From Candidatus Synoicihabitans palmerolidicus (GTDB lineage: Bacteria; Verrucomicrobiota; Verrucomicrobiia; Opitutales; Opitutaceae), in the NCBI GenBank assembly GCA_020809425.1, contig JAGGDC010000004.1:1-64000 (forward strand): a stretch of 64,000 nucleotides of DNA, read 5' to 3'. Both the position numbers and the translations under genes were made by a program. Within the stretch, counting starts at the first letter, position 1. The number at the start of each line of letters is the position of its first letter. Of the stretch, positions 9,250 through 18,939 are shown in pieces. Under the pieces are notes generated by a model that saw nothing but the letters and a program-made list of their open reading frames with translations, was not told the origin of the DNA and did no database searches.

Positions 9250-9977
9250 GGCCCCAGGCATGCCCATGAGTCCTTTCGCTCGCCGAAGATGAGAACGTAT
9301 CAGGATAAAAGCCTTCCTTGCTCTTGGCTGCAGCGGTTGGCGGAATACGCTCAACGTATGGTGCCGAACTGTCGGGCAATGGTATTCGATTCGTTGCCGA
9401 ATCGCCGGAGCATTTTGGAGGCATCTAAAAACAAGCAACCGCGCCACGTGCGGGGTTGTTTGAAAAGTGGAAAATTCTCCCCCCCTCCTCGAATTCTCCC
9501 CCCCTCCCCGTTGCCTCTCGAATGGGTCGACGAAAGTCGCAATTGAACTCCTACCTTTGATCGAAGATGCAACCGCTAGTTGGATCAATCTCCGTTGGGG
9601 CCTTCCGCTCACGGAAAACTCCATGGCGCATTTCGCGCTCGACCTGAATCGTTTGGTGGCCCTCCACCGCGACCCGAATGCGATATTCGTGCGGGACCAC
9701 ATCGCTGATTCCCGCGTCGGCGCGGACTGGGAGGTAACGAATCGCTAGCGACGCCAGAAGACCCATTCTGAGCCTTGAACCGGCACGAGCGTGTGTAGAA
9801 GCAACGGGGACAAGTCCGTTCCGAAGCACAGTGCGAGCAGGCACTGGAGCGGCGACGTCGGTATCGAACTACTCGGCGGGTTCACGCCCATGCGATGCGC
9901 ATCGCTGCGGCTATCGCCAGAAATTATCGAAAAATAACTCGTTCTCATTCACCGATTCCTGCTTTTTTATCTAGTTC
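9250..9977. other. Decayed stretch with possible coding remnants
   Basis: A plus-strand frame near 9550-9745 looks protein-like (LIEDATASWINLRWGLPL, NSMAHFALDLNRLVALHRD) but has no convincing start. Another around 9289-9420 (LPCSWLQRLAEYAQRM) is weaker. Between them a 16-bp direct repeat (AATTCTCCCCCCCTCC) occurs at 9473 and 9492. I cannot identify a family. The region may be the remains of one gene between the unknown gene and the TIR-STAND gene. Confidence 0.4.
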
Positions 9978-12080
9978 ATGGATACTGCGCCCCACCACGT
10001 ATTCTTCTCTTATTCTCGTGAGGATAACAAACACCCCGTTGACGACGAAGGACACGGCTGGGTTACCGCACTCTATCACGATCTCAAGGAGCGCCATCGC
10101 CGCTATTCTGGACGGGAGCTGAATATCTTTTTTGACCAAGAGTCGCTTGAGCTCGGCAAAGACTGGCGGCGCGCACTCGGAGCGGGCATCCGGGAGTCAA
10201 ATCTCTTCCTCGCTTTCCTGTCGCCTAACTACCTCACGGGTGACAACTGCATTTGGGAGTGGGAATAGTATCTCTTGCGCGAGCATTCGTCGGCGCGAGG
10301 TGACGACGGCTTGGTGCCGATCTATTTCGTTGCTCCCCGCGAGATGCGCCCGGCCGAAGGCCAGCGCATCGCGGCTTGGCTCGATGCCATGCACGTGAAG
10401 TTTCCGTGGTTCAATCCTCGTGCCACCGATATCGTGGTCGAAGACGAGCAACGTTACCGGGACTTCGCGGCCGACATCCACCGCCGTAACCGCACGGAGA
10501 TCCTGGAACTCCAACCTTGGGCCGAAGAAGGGCCCAAGGTGCTCAAGCAAATCGATGCGGCCGCGCGTAGTGCTGCACTCAAGGTCCAGTCGCGCGACTG
10601 GACCGAAGACGAGCGTCCTCTTTCGGAGCGTCTCGACTCCATCGACCGCTACATTTCCCACTGCCTCGCACCCGCTGATCTCGCTCCGGGCAACCTCAAT
10701 CGTAGCCAAAGCACCTTCGTCGGTCGCCACGCTCAGTTAGGCCAACTGCACACCATCATTCGAAAAGGTGGAGCGCAGGTTGGAGGCCGCGGAAGTGGCG
10801 GGCGAGGGATGATCGCCGCTTCCCACGGTTTGGGTGGTCTGGGCAAGTCAGCCTTGGCTCGGCAATATGCGCATGCATATGCGGAGTATTTTGCGGCGGG
10901 CGGCACTTGGGAGCTACGATGTGCCGGCGAGACCAAGATCGGGCAGGTGCTACTCCAGTTGCTGGATAACCCAGATGGCGTTAAGACTGTTGAAAGGGAA
11001 GTGGACCTATCCCTCGAGCTGCACGAGGCTCAGAGAGCCAACAGTAGTTTAGCGGCCAAGGCGGTCGTGGCGCATCTTCGCGAACTTACGATGCGTCGCT
11101 GCGATATCGTGAGAGAACGTCTCGCCCGGCACTCTGAGCGCCACAGTGGCGATAGTAATTTTGCGACCCTCGATCAGCCGCGCCTGTTACTTATCCTAGA
11201 CAACGTGGATCAGCCTGAGCTGCTGTCCAAATCACAGGTCAAATTATTGTCTGCTGAGGACTGGCTGGAAATCATCGTGACCAGCCGCCTCCATCCCGGA
11301 AAGTTTGGTGAGGATGCTCGCACTTTCCACAGCGTCGAAGTTGATGGGCTGCCCGAGAGCGACGCGTTGCAGCTGCTTCGCGAGTTGCAACCCGAGCAAC
11401 GTTTCCCGGAAGGTGAAGAAAACGAGCAGGCCGCCCTTGAGATTGTGCGCTTGCTGGGCGGCTACACGTTGGCGATCGAATTGGTAGGCGCCTACATGAA
11501 AACCAAACCGCGAACCTTTCCTCCGACTCGAATGCTGGAGCAATTGCGCACCGACGGAGTAGCGCTGAAGGTGGACGCCTATGCCGCCGATCCGGACGTG
11601 AAGAATAAGATCGAAGACGAAGACTACCGGGGCCGCACGATCGGGTCTCTGGTCGCGTCGAGCATGGCCTAGGTAAGCCAACCGGCTCGGACTGCGCTTC
11701 ATTTTGCTAGTTTTCTCATGCCGGACTCGATCCCGGTGGAATGGATACGCACCCTCACGGCGCAGGCGCATCCGGATGCCGGCTTGACGGAGGACGAAGG
11801 AGCATGGGCGGAGTTATGGAACGAATTGCACGATCTTCGGTTATGGCATCCAGTGGAAAACCCAGAGTGCGATAAGCAAGGTCTCGCCGTGTGGCCCCAG
11901 CTCGTTCGCATTCACCGCATTGTTGGCGAACACGTAAGATCTGCTGCCGGCCCTGAGCGATGGTCGGAAATTGAGGTATTTCTTGATCAGCTTACGACCG
12001 AGTTTGAACAGCGGGAAGGAAACGAAAACGCCGACCATCTGAGGAGGCAGCATCCTTGGCTGCTGGAACAGTTCGAATAG
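9978..12080 (+). pseudogene. TIR-STAND NTPase (NLR-like immune protein) with two in-frame amber codons
   Basis: One frame of 700 codons, interrupted only by TAG at 10266-10268 and 11670-11672. Residues 1-150 are a TIR domain (HHVFFSYSRED, IFFDQESLELGKDWRRAL, AFLSPNYLTGDNCIWEWE), including the Cys-x-Trp-Glu region that holds the catalytic Glu of NAD-cleaving TIRs. An NB-ARC/STAND module follows, with Walker A GLGGLGKS (284-291) and Walker B LLLILDNVD (Asp 408), then a winged-helix-like region. The C-terminus is short, without a long TPR or LRR array. Related proteins act in anti-phage defence: the sensor oligomerises and the TIR depletes NAD+. The first stop falls right after the TIR active-site motif; the second replaces what was probably Trp. 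Both are single-base changes from sense codons. Confidence 0.85.
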
Positions 12081-12149
12081 CTTTTAGCTCCTCAATCCCT
12101 TAAGGGGATAGTTATTTCGCCAGTGCTCCTACGATCGGTGAATGTTTCG

Positions 12150-13346
12150 GTGGAGTATGAAGGGGACCACGGTTCACCAAACCCTTCGACACGACCGAGC
12201 TACGCATCCGGCTTCGCACCATCACACGCATAAATCGTTTTCGCGCCCTCTACGAAGAACGCGCCCGTTTTGAACAAGCAGTTTTGAACAAGCAATCAAT
12301 CACGCGCCCGATGGGCTGGTTGTTACTGATGAAGACGGCGTCATCACCTTAGTGAATTCGGCCGCTCGTGCCTTACTCAGCCCAGACGCTCCACTCAATG
12401 GACGTTTCTTTGACCTACTCTCCCCACAAGACGCATCCCTCCTCAAAGCAACGCGTACCCCTCGGGTCGGCACCGCCGTTTCTCCCCTCACGACGGAACT
12501 CGTCTTCGAGAAACGTATTCCCAACCAAATCGAAATCGCGGCGTCACCACTTCCCGGCAACGCCATCATCTTTAGTATTCGAGATATAACCGAGCACAGA
12601 TGCATTGAACAGCAACTGGTTAGCGTCCAACGCCTCGAAACACTCGGCCTGCTCGCCGCCGGCATTGCACACGATCTGAATAACATTCTAACCGCGATCT
12701 TAGGCTCGGCATCACTCCTTCAGCTCACCGCTCAGGACTCTGACCAAGCTCAGGTGCAGACCATTGTGGAAAGCAGTAAACGCGGCGGTGAACTGCTCGA
12801 ACAACTCCTTTCTTGCGCCCGCGGATCAGATCGTGCCATCGAAGACATCGACCTCCTGGCAATGACCCGCGAAGTCGCCCAAGTGGCGTCCGATAGCTTC
12901 CCCTCAAATATCGAAGTCGTGCTGGCTACTGGCACCAACCATGGCTCGTCCATCCTCCGCGGCAATGCGACACAGCTGCACCAAATCTTAATGAATTTGT
13001 GCGTAAACGCTCGCGACGTCATGCTAGAGGGAGGCCAACTTACCCTGCACGTCGCCCGAACCTCTTCCGCTGAATCGCGTCCCGATACCTCACCGCCCGC
13101 ATCCATCGAAAAACCTCACCTCACCGTAAGCGTCACCGATTCTGGCTCGGGAATCCCCCTCGCAATTCGCCCCGCCTCTTCGAACCGTTCTTTACCACGA
13201 AGGCGCGCGGCAAAGGCACTGGCCTCGGCCTCGCCACTGTCGCTCGATTGGTAAATCTGCACCAAGGTCACATCACCCTCTATAGCACCATGGATCAAGG
13301 AACCTGCTTCACCTGCCATTTCCCTGTCGAAGAGACGCAATCCTAG
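12150..13346 (+). pseudogene. Hybrid sensor histidine kinase (REC remnant-PAS-HisKA-HATPase), frameshifted twice
   Basis: The earliest recognisable part (around 12160-12270) resembles the end of a receiver domain and its linker (TKPFDTTELRIRLRTITRI, NRFRALYEERARFEQA). A PAS domain follows (DGLVVTDEDGVITLVNSAA), then HisKA with the phospho-acceptor in LLAAGIAHDLNNILTAILG, and HATPase_c with the N box (LMNLCVNARDV) and G1 box (VTDSGSGIP). A 14-bp tandem duplication at 12267-12294 separates receiver and PAS frames. A second shift near 13172, matching loss of one C, moves [20 protein letters not shown] into another frame, which ends at 13344-13346. Upstream of 12150 I cannot trace the rest of the receiver. 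Confidence 0.8.
12267..12294. repeat. 14-bp perfect tandem duplication inside the histidine kinase
   Basis: GTTTTGAACAAGCA at 12267-12280 is repeated at 12281-12294. Deleting one copy joins RARFEQA directly to INHAPDGLVV in a single frame, so the duplication is the frameshift mutation. Confidence 0.95.
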
Positions 13347-13422
13347 CAGTCAGCCAGACCTTCGCCTTACGTCTTGCCTTGCGCCGTCGCGCGTCGCAAT
13401 TTCGATCTTTTCGCGCATCACA

Positions 13423-15261
13423 ATGCCGTCCTTGGACATGAACCAGAACATCCGTAACATCGCCATCATCGCTCACGTTGACCATGGAAAAACCACCCTC
13501 GTCGACAATCTGCTCAAGCAGGGAGGTGCGTTTCGCGCCAATCAACAGGTGGAGGATCGTGCCATGGACTCCATGGATCTCGAGCGCGAAAAAGGCATCA
13601 CCATCAAGGCCAAGAATACCTCCGTTCACTGGCAGGATAAGATCATTAATATCGTCGATACTCCGGGGCACGCCGATTTCGGCGGCGAAGTTGAACGCGC
13701 CCTCCGCATGGTTGACGGTGTGCTCTTGCTCGTCGACGCCTACGACGGGCCCCAGGCTCAAACCCGCTTCGTCCTCCGCAAAGCCCTCGCCCACGGTTTG
13801 AAGGTCATCATTGTCATCAACAAGATCGACCGTGAGAACGCCGACCCTAAGGGCATGTATGAAAAGGTCCTCGAACTCCTGCTCGAACTTAACGCGACCG
13901 AAGAACAATTCGACGCTCCCGTCGTTTATGGTTCCGGCCGCGACGGCTACATGCTTCGTGAATTGGAAGATGAGCAATCCGGGCTCAATCCACTTTTCGA
14001 CGCCGTGCTCCAACACGTTCCACCGCCTTTTGCCCGCCCCAACCAACCGTTCCACATGCTCGTTTCCAATATCGATTGGAGCGACTACGTCGGTCGTATT
14101 GCCATCGGAAAAATCCTGGGCGGCGAAGTCGATGTGGGCGACCCGGTCTACGTCATCCGTCACAGCGACGGCAAACGCGTCCGCGGTAAAATCACCAAGG
14201 TAATGGAATTCTCCGGCCTCGGCACCACCGAGACCAACCATGCCGTCGCCGGTAATATCGTTGGATTGTCCGGCTTCGATGATATCGACATCGGTGACAC
14301 GCTCACCGCTGACGCTGAAGGCCATGCCCTCCCGTTCACCGACATCGATCCTCCCACCCTGGAGATGCAGTTGGCGGTCAATGACGGTCCCTTGGTCGGT
14401 AAGGAAGGTAAATTTGTCACCTCCCGTCAGCTCCGCGAGCGCCTCTACAAAGAGGTCAAAACCAATATCTCCATTTTTGTTGAAGACGCCGCCACCGGAG
14501 GAGCATTCAACATCAAAGCCCGTGGCGCCATGCAAATTGCGGTGCTGGTCGAGACCATGCGTCGCGAAGGGTTCGAGCTGCTCGTCTCTCGCCCGACCGT
14601 CATCACCAAGGAAATCGACGGTAAAATTCACGAACCTTACGAGACCGTGTGGATCGAAGTCCCCGATGATTGCGTCGGCGCTATCATGCAAAACCTCGCC
14701 AATCGCAAGGGCCAACTCACCAACATGGAGAAGCTCAACGCGACTACCATGGTCGAGGCCACCATCACCACCCGTGGCCTCATCGGTATGGAAGTGGACT
14801 TGGTCAATGCGACCAGCGGACACGGTGTTATGTCCCATTTGTTTAAGGAATACGGTCCGTGGGCCGGTGACCTGAGCACGCGCCAGACTGGCACCTTGGT
14901 CGCCACCGAAGCAGGAGTGACAACCGCCTACGCTCTCGAGACGATCCAAGAGCGCGGTAAACTCTTTGTGGGCGCCGGCGAAGCGATTTACAAAGGCATG
15001 GTAATCGGCGAAAACCCTCGCAACGAGGACATCCCCGTCAACGCCATGAAGGCGAAGCAACTGACCAACTTCCGCTCTCAAGGTGACGGCAAGGGCGTGC
15101 AACTCGTCCCCGCCATCAAAATGTCTCTCGAACGCTGTATCGAATACATTTCACCGGAAGAGTATGTTGAAGTCACTCCGAACTCCCTTCGCCTTCGGAA
15201 AAAGATTCTCAATAGCAACGAGCGTCGCAAAGCCGAACGCGCCGCGAAATCCTCTGGGTAA
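13423..15261 (+). CDS. typA: Translational GTPase TypA/BipA
   Basis: An intact 612-residue protein, the usual length for this ribosome-associated GTPase. BipA acts on the 70S ribosome and is needed for 50S assembly and growth at low temperature or under stress. G1 AHVDHGKTT (17-25), the switch region [12 protein letters not shown]3 [11 protein letters not shown] and G4 NKID are all present, followed by the EF-G-like domains and the BipA-specific C-terminus ([15 protein letters not shown] [17 protein letters not shown]). The start is either MPSLD at 13423 or MNQNIRN at 13438; the latter gives the commoner family start. No strong Shine-Dalgarno is visible for either. No partner genes adjoin it. 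Confidence 0.97.
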   Translation: MPSLDMNQNIRNIAIIAHVDHGKTTLVDNLLKQGGAFRANQQVEDRAMDSMDLEREKGITIKAKNTSVHWQDKIINIVDTPGHADFGGEVERALRMVDGVLLLVDAYDGPQAQTRFVLRKALAHGLKVIIVINKIDRENADPKGMYEKVLELLLELNATEEQFDAPVVYGSGRDGYMLRELEDEQSGLNPLFDAVLQHVPPPFARPNQPFHMLVSNIDWSDYVGRIAIGKILGGEVDVGDPVYVIRHSDGKRVRGKITKVMEFSGLGTTETNHAVAGNIVGLSGFDDIDIGDTLTADAEGHALPFTDIDPPTLEMQLAVNDGPLVGKEGKFVTSRQLRERLYKEVKTNISIFVEDAATGGAFNIKARGAMQIAVLVETMRREGFELLVSRPTVITKEIDGKIHEPYETVWIEVPDDCVGAIMQNLANRKGQLTNMEKLNATTMVEATITTRGLIGMEVDLVNATSGHGVMSHLFKEYGPWAGDLSTRQTGTLVATEAGVTTAYALETIQERGKLFVGAGEAIYKGMVIGENPRNEDIPVNAMKAKQLTNFRSQGDGKGVQLVPAIKMSLERCIEYISPEEYVEVTPNSLRLRKKILNSNERRKAERAAKSSG

Positions 15262-15366
15262 TCCACCAAAATCCCCGGAGGGAGATGAAAACCTCCCTTC
15301 ATGCAAGTAACCTGCGCCTAAAACGGTTTCCAAAATCGTTTAAGCGTAGCACGCTGCCGCTGCCCT

Positions 15367-16210
15367 ATGGGTTTGGAGACCGTCATCTACCTAACCAACG
15401 TCATTATCTGCGCGATCATCGCAGTGTTGATGACGGATGCATGGAGACGGGGCGAACACCGCGGCTCCCTACTCTATTGGATGATCGCAGCCTAGGTCAT
15501 GTTGGTCGCAGACAGCCTGTTTGCGGCCCGTCCATTTCTGCCTCCTGGGTTTGGGCGCATCGCTCCAACTCTACTCGTCCCCATCGGGCAGGCCGCCTTG
15601 CTCATCGGAGCCCGAGTCAACGCCAACCATCCCATCCCCAAGCAGACGACGATCGCTATTGTGCTGTTTCACGCCTTCGCGTTAACAGCCTTTTACCTCC
15701 TCGATCCCAGTTCGTCGTGGCGCCGCGTCGTTAATGGCGTGGTTTGGGCCTCACTCGCCTACTTCTCCTACCGCGCCCTCCGCGAGTCTCATCCCGTATT
15801 TTGGCGCTCTACCACCGCCCCGGCCAAAGTCTTCGCGGCGCATGCAGGATTTCACGTTTTCCGCACCATCTTCGCGCTGCTGCCAATTACTAAAGACTCG
15901 GGGTCCATGGGCACCGCCGTCGATATCATGGGCGACCTGGAAGTGAGTTTTTTTATGGTGGCGCTATTTGTCGGTTTGCTCATCTCCCACCGCCAGCACC
16001 GCAACGAACAACTCTCATCTGCGCTGGCCGAAGTTAAAAACGCTCTCCGGACTCCTTCCCATCTGTGCATGGTGTAAGAAAGTCCGCGACGACGACGGAT
16101 ATTCGCCACAGGTGGACCACTATTTCCGCTCGCACACCGACATCCGCTTCAGTCACGGCATGTGCACCGACTGCGCCGACGATTTCCGCAAGGAAAGCAC
16201 CAAACTTTAG
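15367..16210 (+). pseudogene. Multi-pass membrane protein with C-terminal Cys-rich motif; amber codon and frameshift
   Basis: From the ATG at 15367 the frame reads MGLETVIYLTNVIICAIIAV and continues through several transmembrane segments (TTIAIVLFHAFALTAFYLL, VSFFMVALFVGLLI). A TAG at 15493-15495 interrupts it after LLYWMIAA. Near 16036-16040 a run of five A where four are expected shifts the frame. With one A fewer, VKTLSGLLPICAWCKKVRDD follows and continues to FSHGMCTDCADDF, ending at 16210. The C-terminal CxxC-type motif with DDDGY is frequent at the ends of sensor-like and response-regulator-associated proteins in Verrucomicrobiota, where it may bind a metal. Role unknown. Both lesions are single-base events. 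Confidence 0.7.
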
Positions 16211-16345
16211 CAATCCGTAGTTCTCTGCCAGTCGCCGATCCCATTCATAACGATGTAAACGACCTCATCGGTCGAATACCTGCATAAATCGCCAAAGTTA
16301 ACCCGTCGCATTGCCCACGCACGACGATGCTCCCTCTGTTCCTTC

Positions 16346-17203
16346 ATGAATATTTCGCGTCTCGGACTCTGCGCTCTTCTTATCTCAACTATCCACGCAG
16401 CACCGGCACAGTCTCCCTTCTCCGACAAACTCCTCCACCACGATAGTTTCTGGGGCGATGGCAAAGCCGAGATGACGGTCTTCAAAGCTCGAGAAAATCG
16501 CTACGGGAAACTCCGCGAAACTGAAATTCGACACATTCTCGTACGAGAAGATTTCGCCTCTCAAGAACACGTCAAAGCTGACGATTGGCGGGCCCCCGGC
16601 AGCTACCCCGTCATAAAACTCAATCAAGTCATCACCGTTCCGACCGGCTCCTATCGCTACGATCAGGGATATTCTTCCTTCTGGCGGCAAGACGATGGCA
16701 CCTTGATCAAGTTTGCCTCCACCACCAACGACTCATGCGGACTGAGCTACAAACAGGGCAATCTCGACGACGGCGCATGGCACTACCGCGCTTTCACCTA
16801 CTGGGAAGGTATGAGCGAGATTGACTCCACGGTGGAACCTCCCGCAGGCGCCCTCTTCTACGATGAGTTGCCTTTCAAACTTCGCACGCTCGACTGGGGA
16901 AAAGTCACGCTCTTCGAAGCCCCTCTATTGGAATCTATGATAGATTCCAAGGCCGACCAACTCAACTGGCCATCTGCCGCTTTCGCCATCCAACGCACCC
17001 CCGATGGATGGCGCGTGACCGTGACCCACGCCCGAGGCACCGACCGTCTGACTTTTGACCGCGACTCGCCCCACGCCCTTTCCCATTGGTTTCGCTGGGA
17101 TGGCAGCGTGCTCGAACGCAGCCAACTCATTCGCCTTCCCTATTGGCAACTCAACCAACCCGGCGACGAATGCTACCTCCAAGCCGGGGCGACTTATCCT
17201 TAA
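16346..17203 (+). CDS. Secreted protein of unknown function (285 aa)
   Basis: Intact frame with a signal peptide (MNISRLGLCALLISTIHA, likely cut after APA or AQS). The mature protein is mostly beta-rich and contains SDKLLHHDSFWGDGKAEMTV, a repeated theme of Trp and Tyr (YSSFWRQDDG, AWHYRAFTYWEGM), and two cysteines (in NDSCGLSY and GDECYLQ). This composition suggests an exported, possibly substrate-binding protein. It converges with gcvH and does not form an obvious operon. No enzymatic motif is recognised. Confidence 0.7.
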   Translation: MNISRLGLCALLISTIHAAPAQSPFSDKLLHHDSFWGDGKAEMTVFKARENRYGKLRETEIRHILVREDFASQEHVKADDWRAPGSYPVIKLNQVITVPTGSYRYDQGYSSFWRQDDGTLIKFASTTNDSCGLSYKQGNLDDGAWHYRAFTYWEGMSEIDSTVEPPAGALFYDELPFKLRTLDWGKVTLFEAPLLESMIDSKADQLNWPSAAFAIQRTPDGWRVTVTHARGTDRLTFDRDSPHALSHWFRWDGSVLERSQLIRLPYWQLNQPGDECYLQAGATYP

Positions 17204-17296
17204 GCCGCCCCCTCTTCGCCCTACGGCAAATTAGGCTTCCAGACCACCGTGACTCAGTCCCCTCACCGCACGTGCAGGTTCGGAAAGCCGTTCAAC

Positions 17297-17680
17297 CTAA
17301 GCCGTTTCGGCACCGTAAGCTCCTGCATCCATAAGGCCGGCAACCTCTCCCCCAGCACTCATCCGCACCTTCATAATCCAACCGTCTCCATACGGATCTT
17401 GATTCACCGTCTCGGGAGCCCCGTCCAACGCTTCGTTGACTTCAATCACTTCCCCACCCACCGGAGCATACAAGTCCGACGCAGCTTTAACCGACTCAAC
17501 GACTCCAAAGACTTCCCCGGACTCGAGAGTGTCACCCACGTTCGATAGCTGCACATACGTGATGTCGCCCAAGCTGTCTTGCGCATAATCAGATATCCCA
17601 ACTTCTACCACGCCGTCTCCAGCGTCTTTAACCCACTCGTGGGACTTGGCGTAATGGCGATCGGCAGGAATATTGCTCAT
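17297..17680 (-). CDS. gcvH: Glycine cleavage system H protein
   Basis: A 127-residue lipoyl carrier of the glycine cleavage complex. It shuttles the aminomethyl group from P protein to T protein. Family hallmarks: HYAKSHEWV near the start, VGISDYAQDSLGDITYVQLS, and the lipoylation motif GVVESVKAASDLYAP with the modified lysine at position 65. It overlaps the gcvT stop by 4 bases (ATGA), so the two are translated together. No gcvP follows; the next gene is convergent. Confidence 0.97.
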   Translation of the reverse strand: MSNIPADRHYAKSHEWVKDAGDGVVEVGISDYAQDSLGDITYVQLSNVGDTLESGEVFGVVESVKAASDLYAPVGGEVIEVNEALDGAPETVNQDPYGDGWIMKVRMSAGGEVAGLMDAGAYGAETA

Positions 17681-18780
17681 GAGCTTTTCTTTAGTTCGAC
17701 GAATGGGGGTTTGACCAGATGCAAAGCAAAGGAAGTGCCACGAATATCGACGTGTAGCGCTCCGGTCGACTCAGTCCAGGGCACCAATGCCGAGCCAATC
17801 GCCTCCCCCAACATAGGAGATAACGTTCCCGAAAGCACCCGGCCCACTACATCGCCTTGGGCGTTCAACACCTCGGATCCCGCCCGGACGATCCGACGGT
17901 CTCCCGTGCGGAAAAATACCACCACCTTGCGCGCTTCACTGACCTTTTCTTCCGCTAAAGTTTCCGCCCCGGTGAAGCCTCCTTCTTTTTTCAACTTCAC
18001 GGTCCAACCGAGCCCCGCCGCAATCGGCGAGATAGTCGCGTCAATTTCGTGTCCATGCAATGGATACCCAGCCTCCAGTCGTAGGCTGTCTCGAGCGCCC
18101 AAGCCCGCCAATTGGAGGCCGTATGCTGCGCCCTGCGCCATTAATACTTCCGCCAATTCAGGCGCATCCGCCGCCGCATGATACAGCTCAAACCCGTCTT
18201 CACCCGTATAGCCCGTGCGACTGATGATACACTGCACTCCGGCCACCGTGCCTTCTTGAAAATGGTAATACGTAAGCACCCCGAGCTTCGCCCCGGTCAT
18301 TCCCTGCAAAATTTCTTGAGCTCGAGGTCCCTGTAGAGCCACCAGCGCATAGTCCTCTGATCGGGCCGTGATGGTGACGTCTCTGCCCTTCGCCTGTTCC
18401 TGCATCCACTGCAAATCCACCGCCACGTTGCTCGCATTGATGCACAAGAAATAGCCGTCCTCACCTCGGTCATAGATCAAGAGATCATCCACGACTCCAC
18501 CATCCGGTCGACACATGGGGGAATACAGGACTCGCCCGGGGTAAAGCTTGCTCACGTCATTGGTCACCAGACTATTAAGAAACGCCAAGGCTCCCGGCCC
18601 GGTCACCTCAACTTCTCCCATGTGGCTGACGTCAAACAATCCCGCCGCTGTACGCACCGCTTTGTGCTCCTCCAAAATACTCTTATACTGCACCGGCATG
18701 TGCCAGCCCGCAAAATCGACCATACGACCGCCATGGGCGACGTGAAAAGCGTAAAGCGATGTGCGCAACAATTCAGACAT
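17677..18780 (-). CDS. gcvT: Glycine cleavage system T protein (aminomethyltransferase)
   Basis: A 367-residue folate-dependent aminomethyltransferase that releases ammonia from the H-protein-bound intermediate and forms 5,10-methylene-THF. Recognisable motifs are HVAHGGRMVDFAGWHMPVQY, LFDVSHMGEVEV, ISRTGYTGEDGFELY, LGARDSLRLEAGYPLHGHE and the C-terminal GCV_T_C domain (GRVLSGTLSPMLGEAIG). The start MSELLRTSLYAFH at 18780 matches the family. An in-frame upstream ATG would add a low-complexity Gly/Pro stretch of 37 residues and is less likely. It is divergent from the CNNM gene at 18940. I looked for a glycine riboswitch in the gap and found no convincing one. Confidence 0.96.
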   Translation of the reverse strand: MSELLRTSLYAFHVAHGGRMVDFAGWHMPVQYKSILEEHKAVRTAAGLFDVSHMGEVEVTGPGALAFLNSLVTNDVSKLYPGRVLYSPMCRPDGGVVDDLLIYDRGEDGYFLCINASNVAVDLQWMQEQAKGRDVTITARSEDYALVALQGPRAQEILQGMTGAKLGVLTYYHFQEGTVAGVQCIISRTGYTGEDGFELYHAAADAPELAEVLMAQGAAYGLQLAGLGARDSLRLEAGYPLHGHEIDATISPIAAGLGWTVKLKKEGGFTGAETLAEEKVSEARKVVVFFRTGDRRIVRAGSEVLNAQGDVVGRVLSGTLSPMLGEAIGSALVPWTESTGALHVDIRGTSFALHLVKPPFVELKKSS

Positions 18781-18939
18781 ACCGCCGAGCAAGCCCGCGG
18801 GGTCCTTTCCGGGCAAGTCCGATCCCTCAACTTTTGGTCGCGCCCCCCTCAGTAGCTCAGGGTTTTCAGCGTTTGCCATGGGGCTGCGCATATTTTTGCA
18901 TCGTCTTCCGAGCCCTCGGCTCCGCTAATTCGAAAACTC

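Noticed and set aside
8875..9702. A 275-codon minus-strand frame over the unknown gene region
   Set aside because: Arg/Ser/Pro-rich with no domain; the plus-strand frames look more protein-like.
10266..11672. Amber codon reassignment in this organism
   Set aside because: Several intact genes end in TAG-independent stops and other pseudogenes have TAA or TGA lesions; simple nonsense mutation is more likely.
13309..15102. A 597-codon open frame antisense to typA
   Set aside because: It mirrors the strongly conserved typA frame and has antisense-typical composition (His/Val/Gly/Asp-rich, no recognisable domain).
18781..18939. Glycine riboswitch upstream of gcvT
   Set aside because: Tandem aptamer hallmarks could not be recognised in this short divergent gap.
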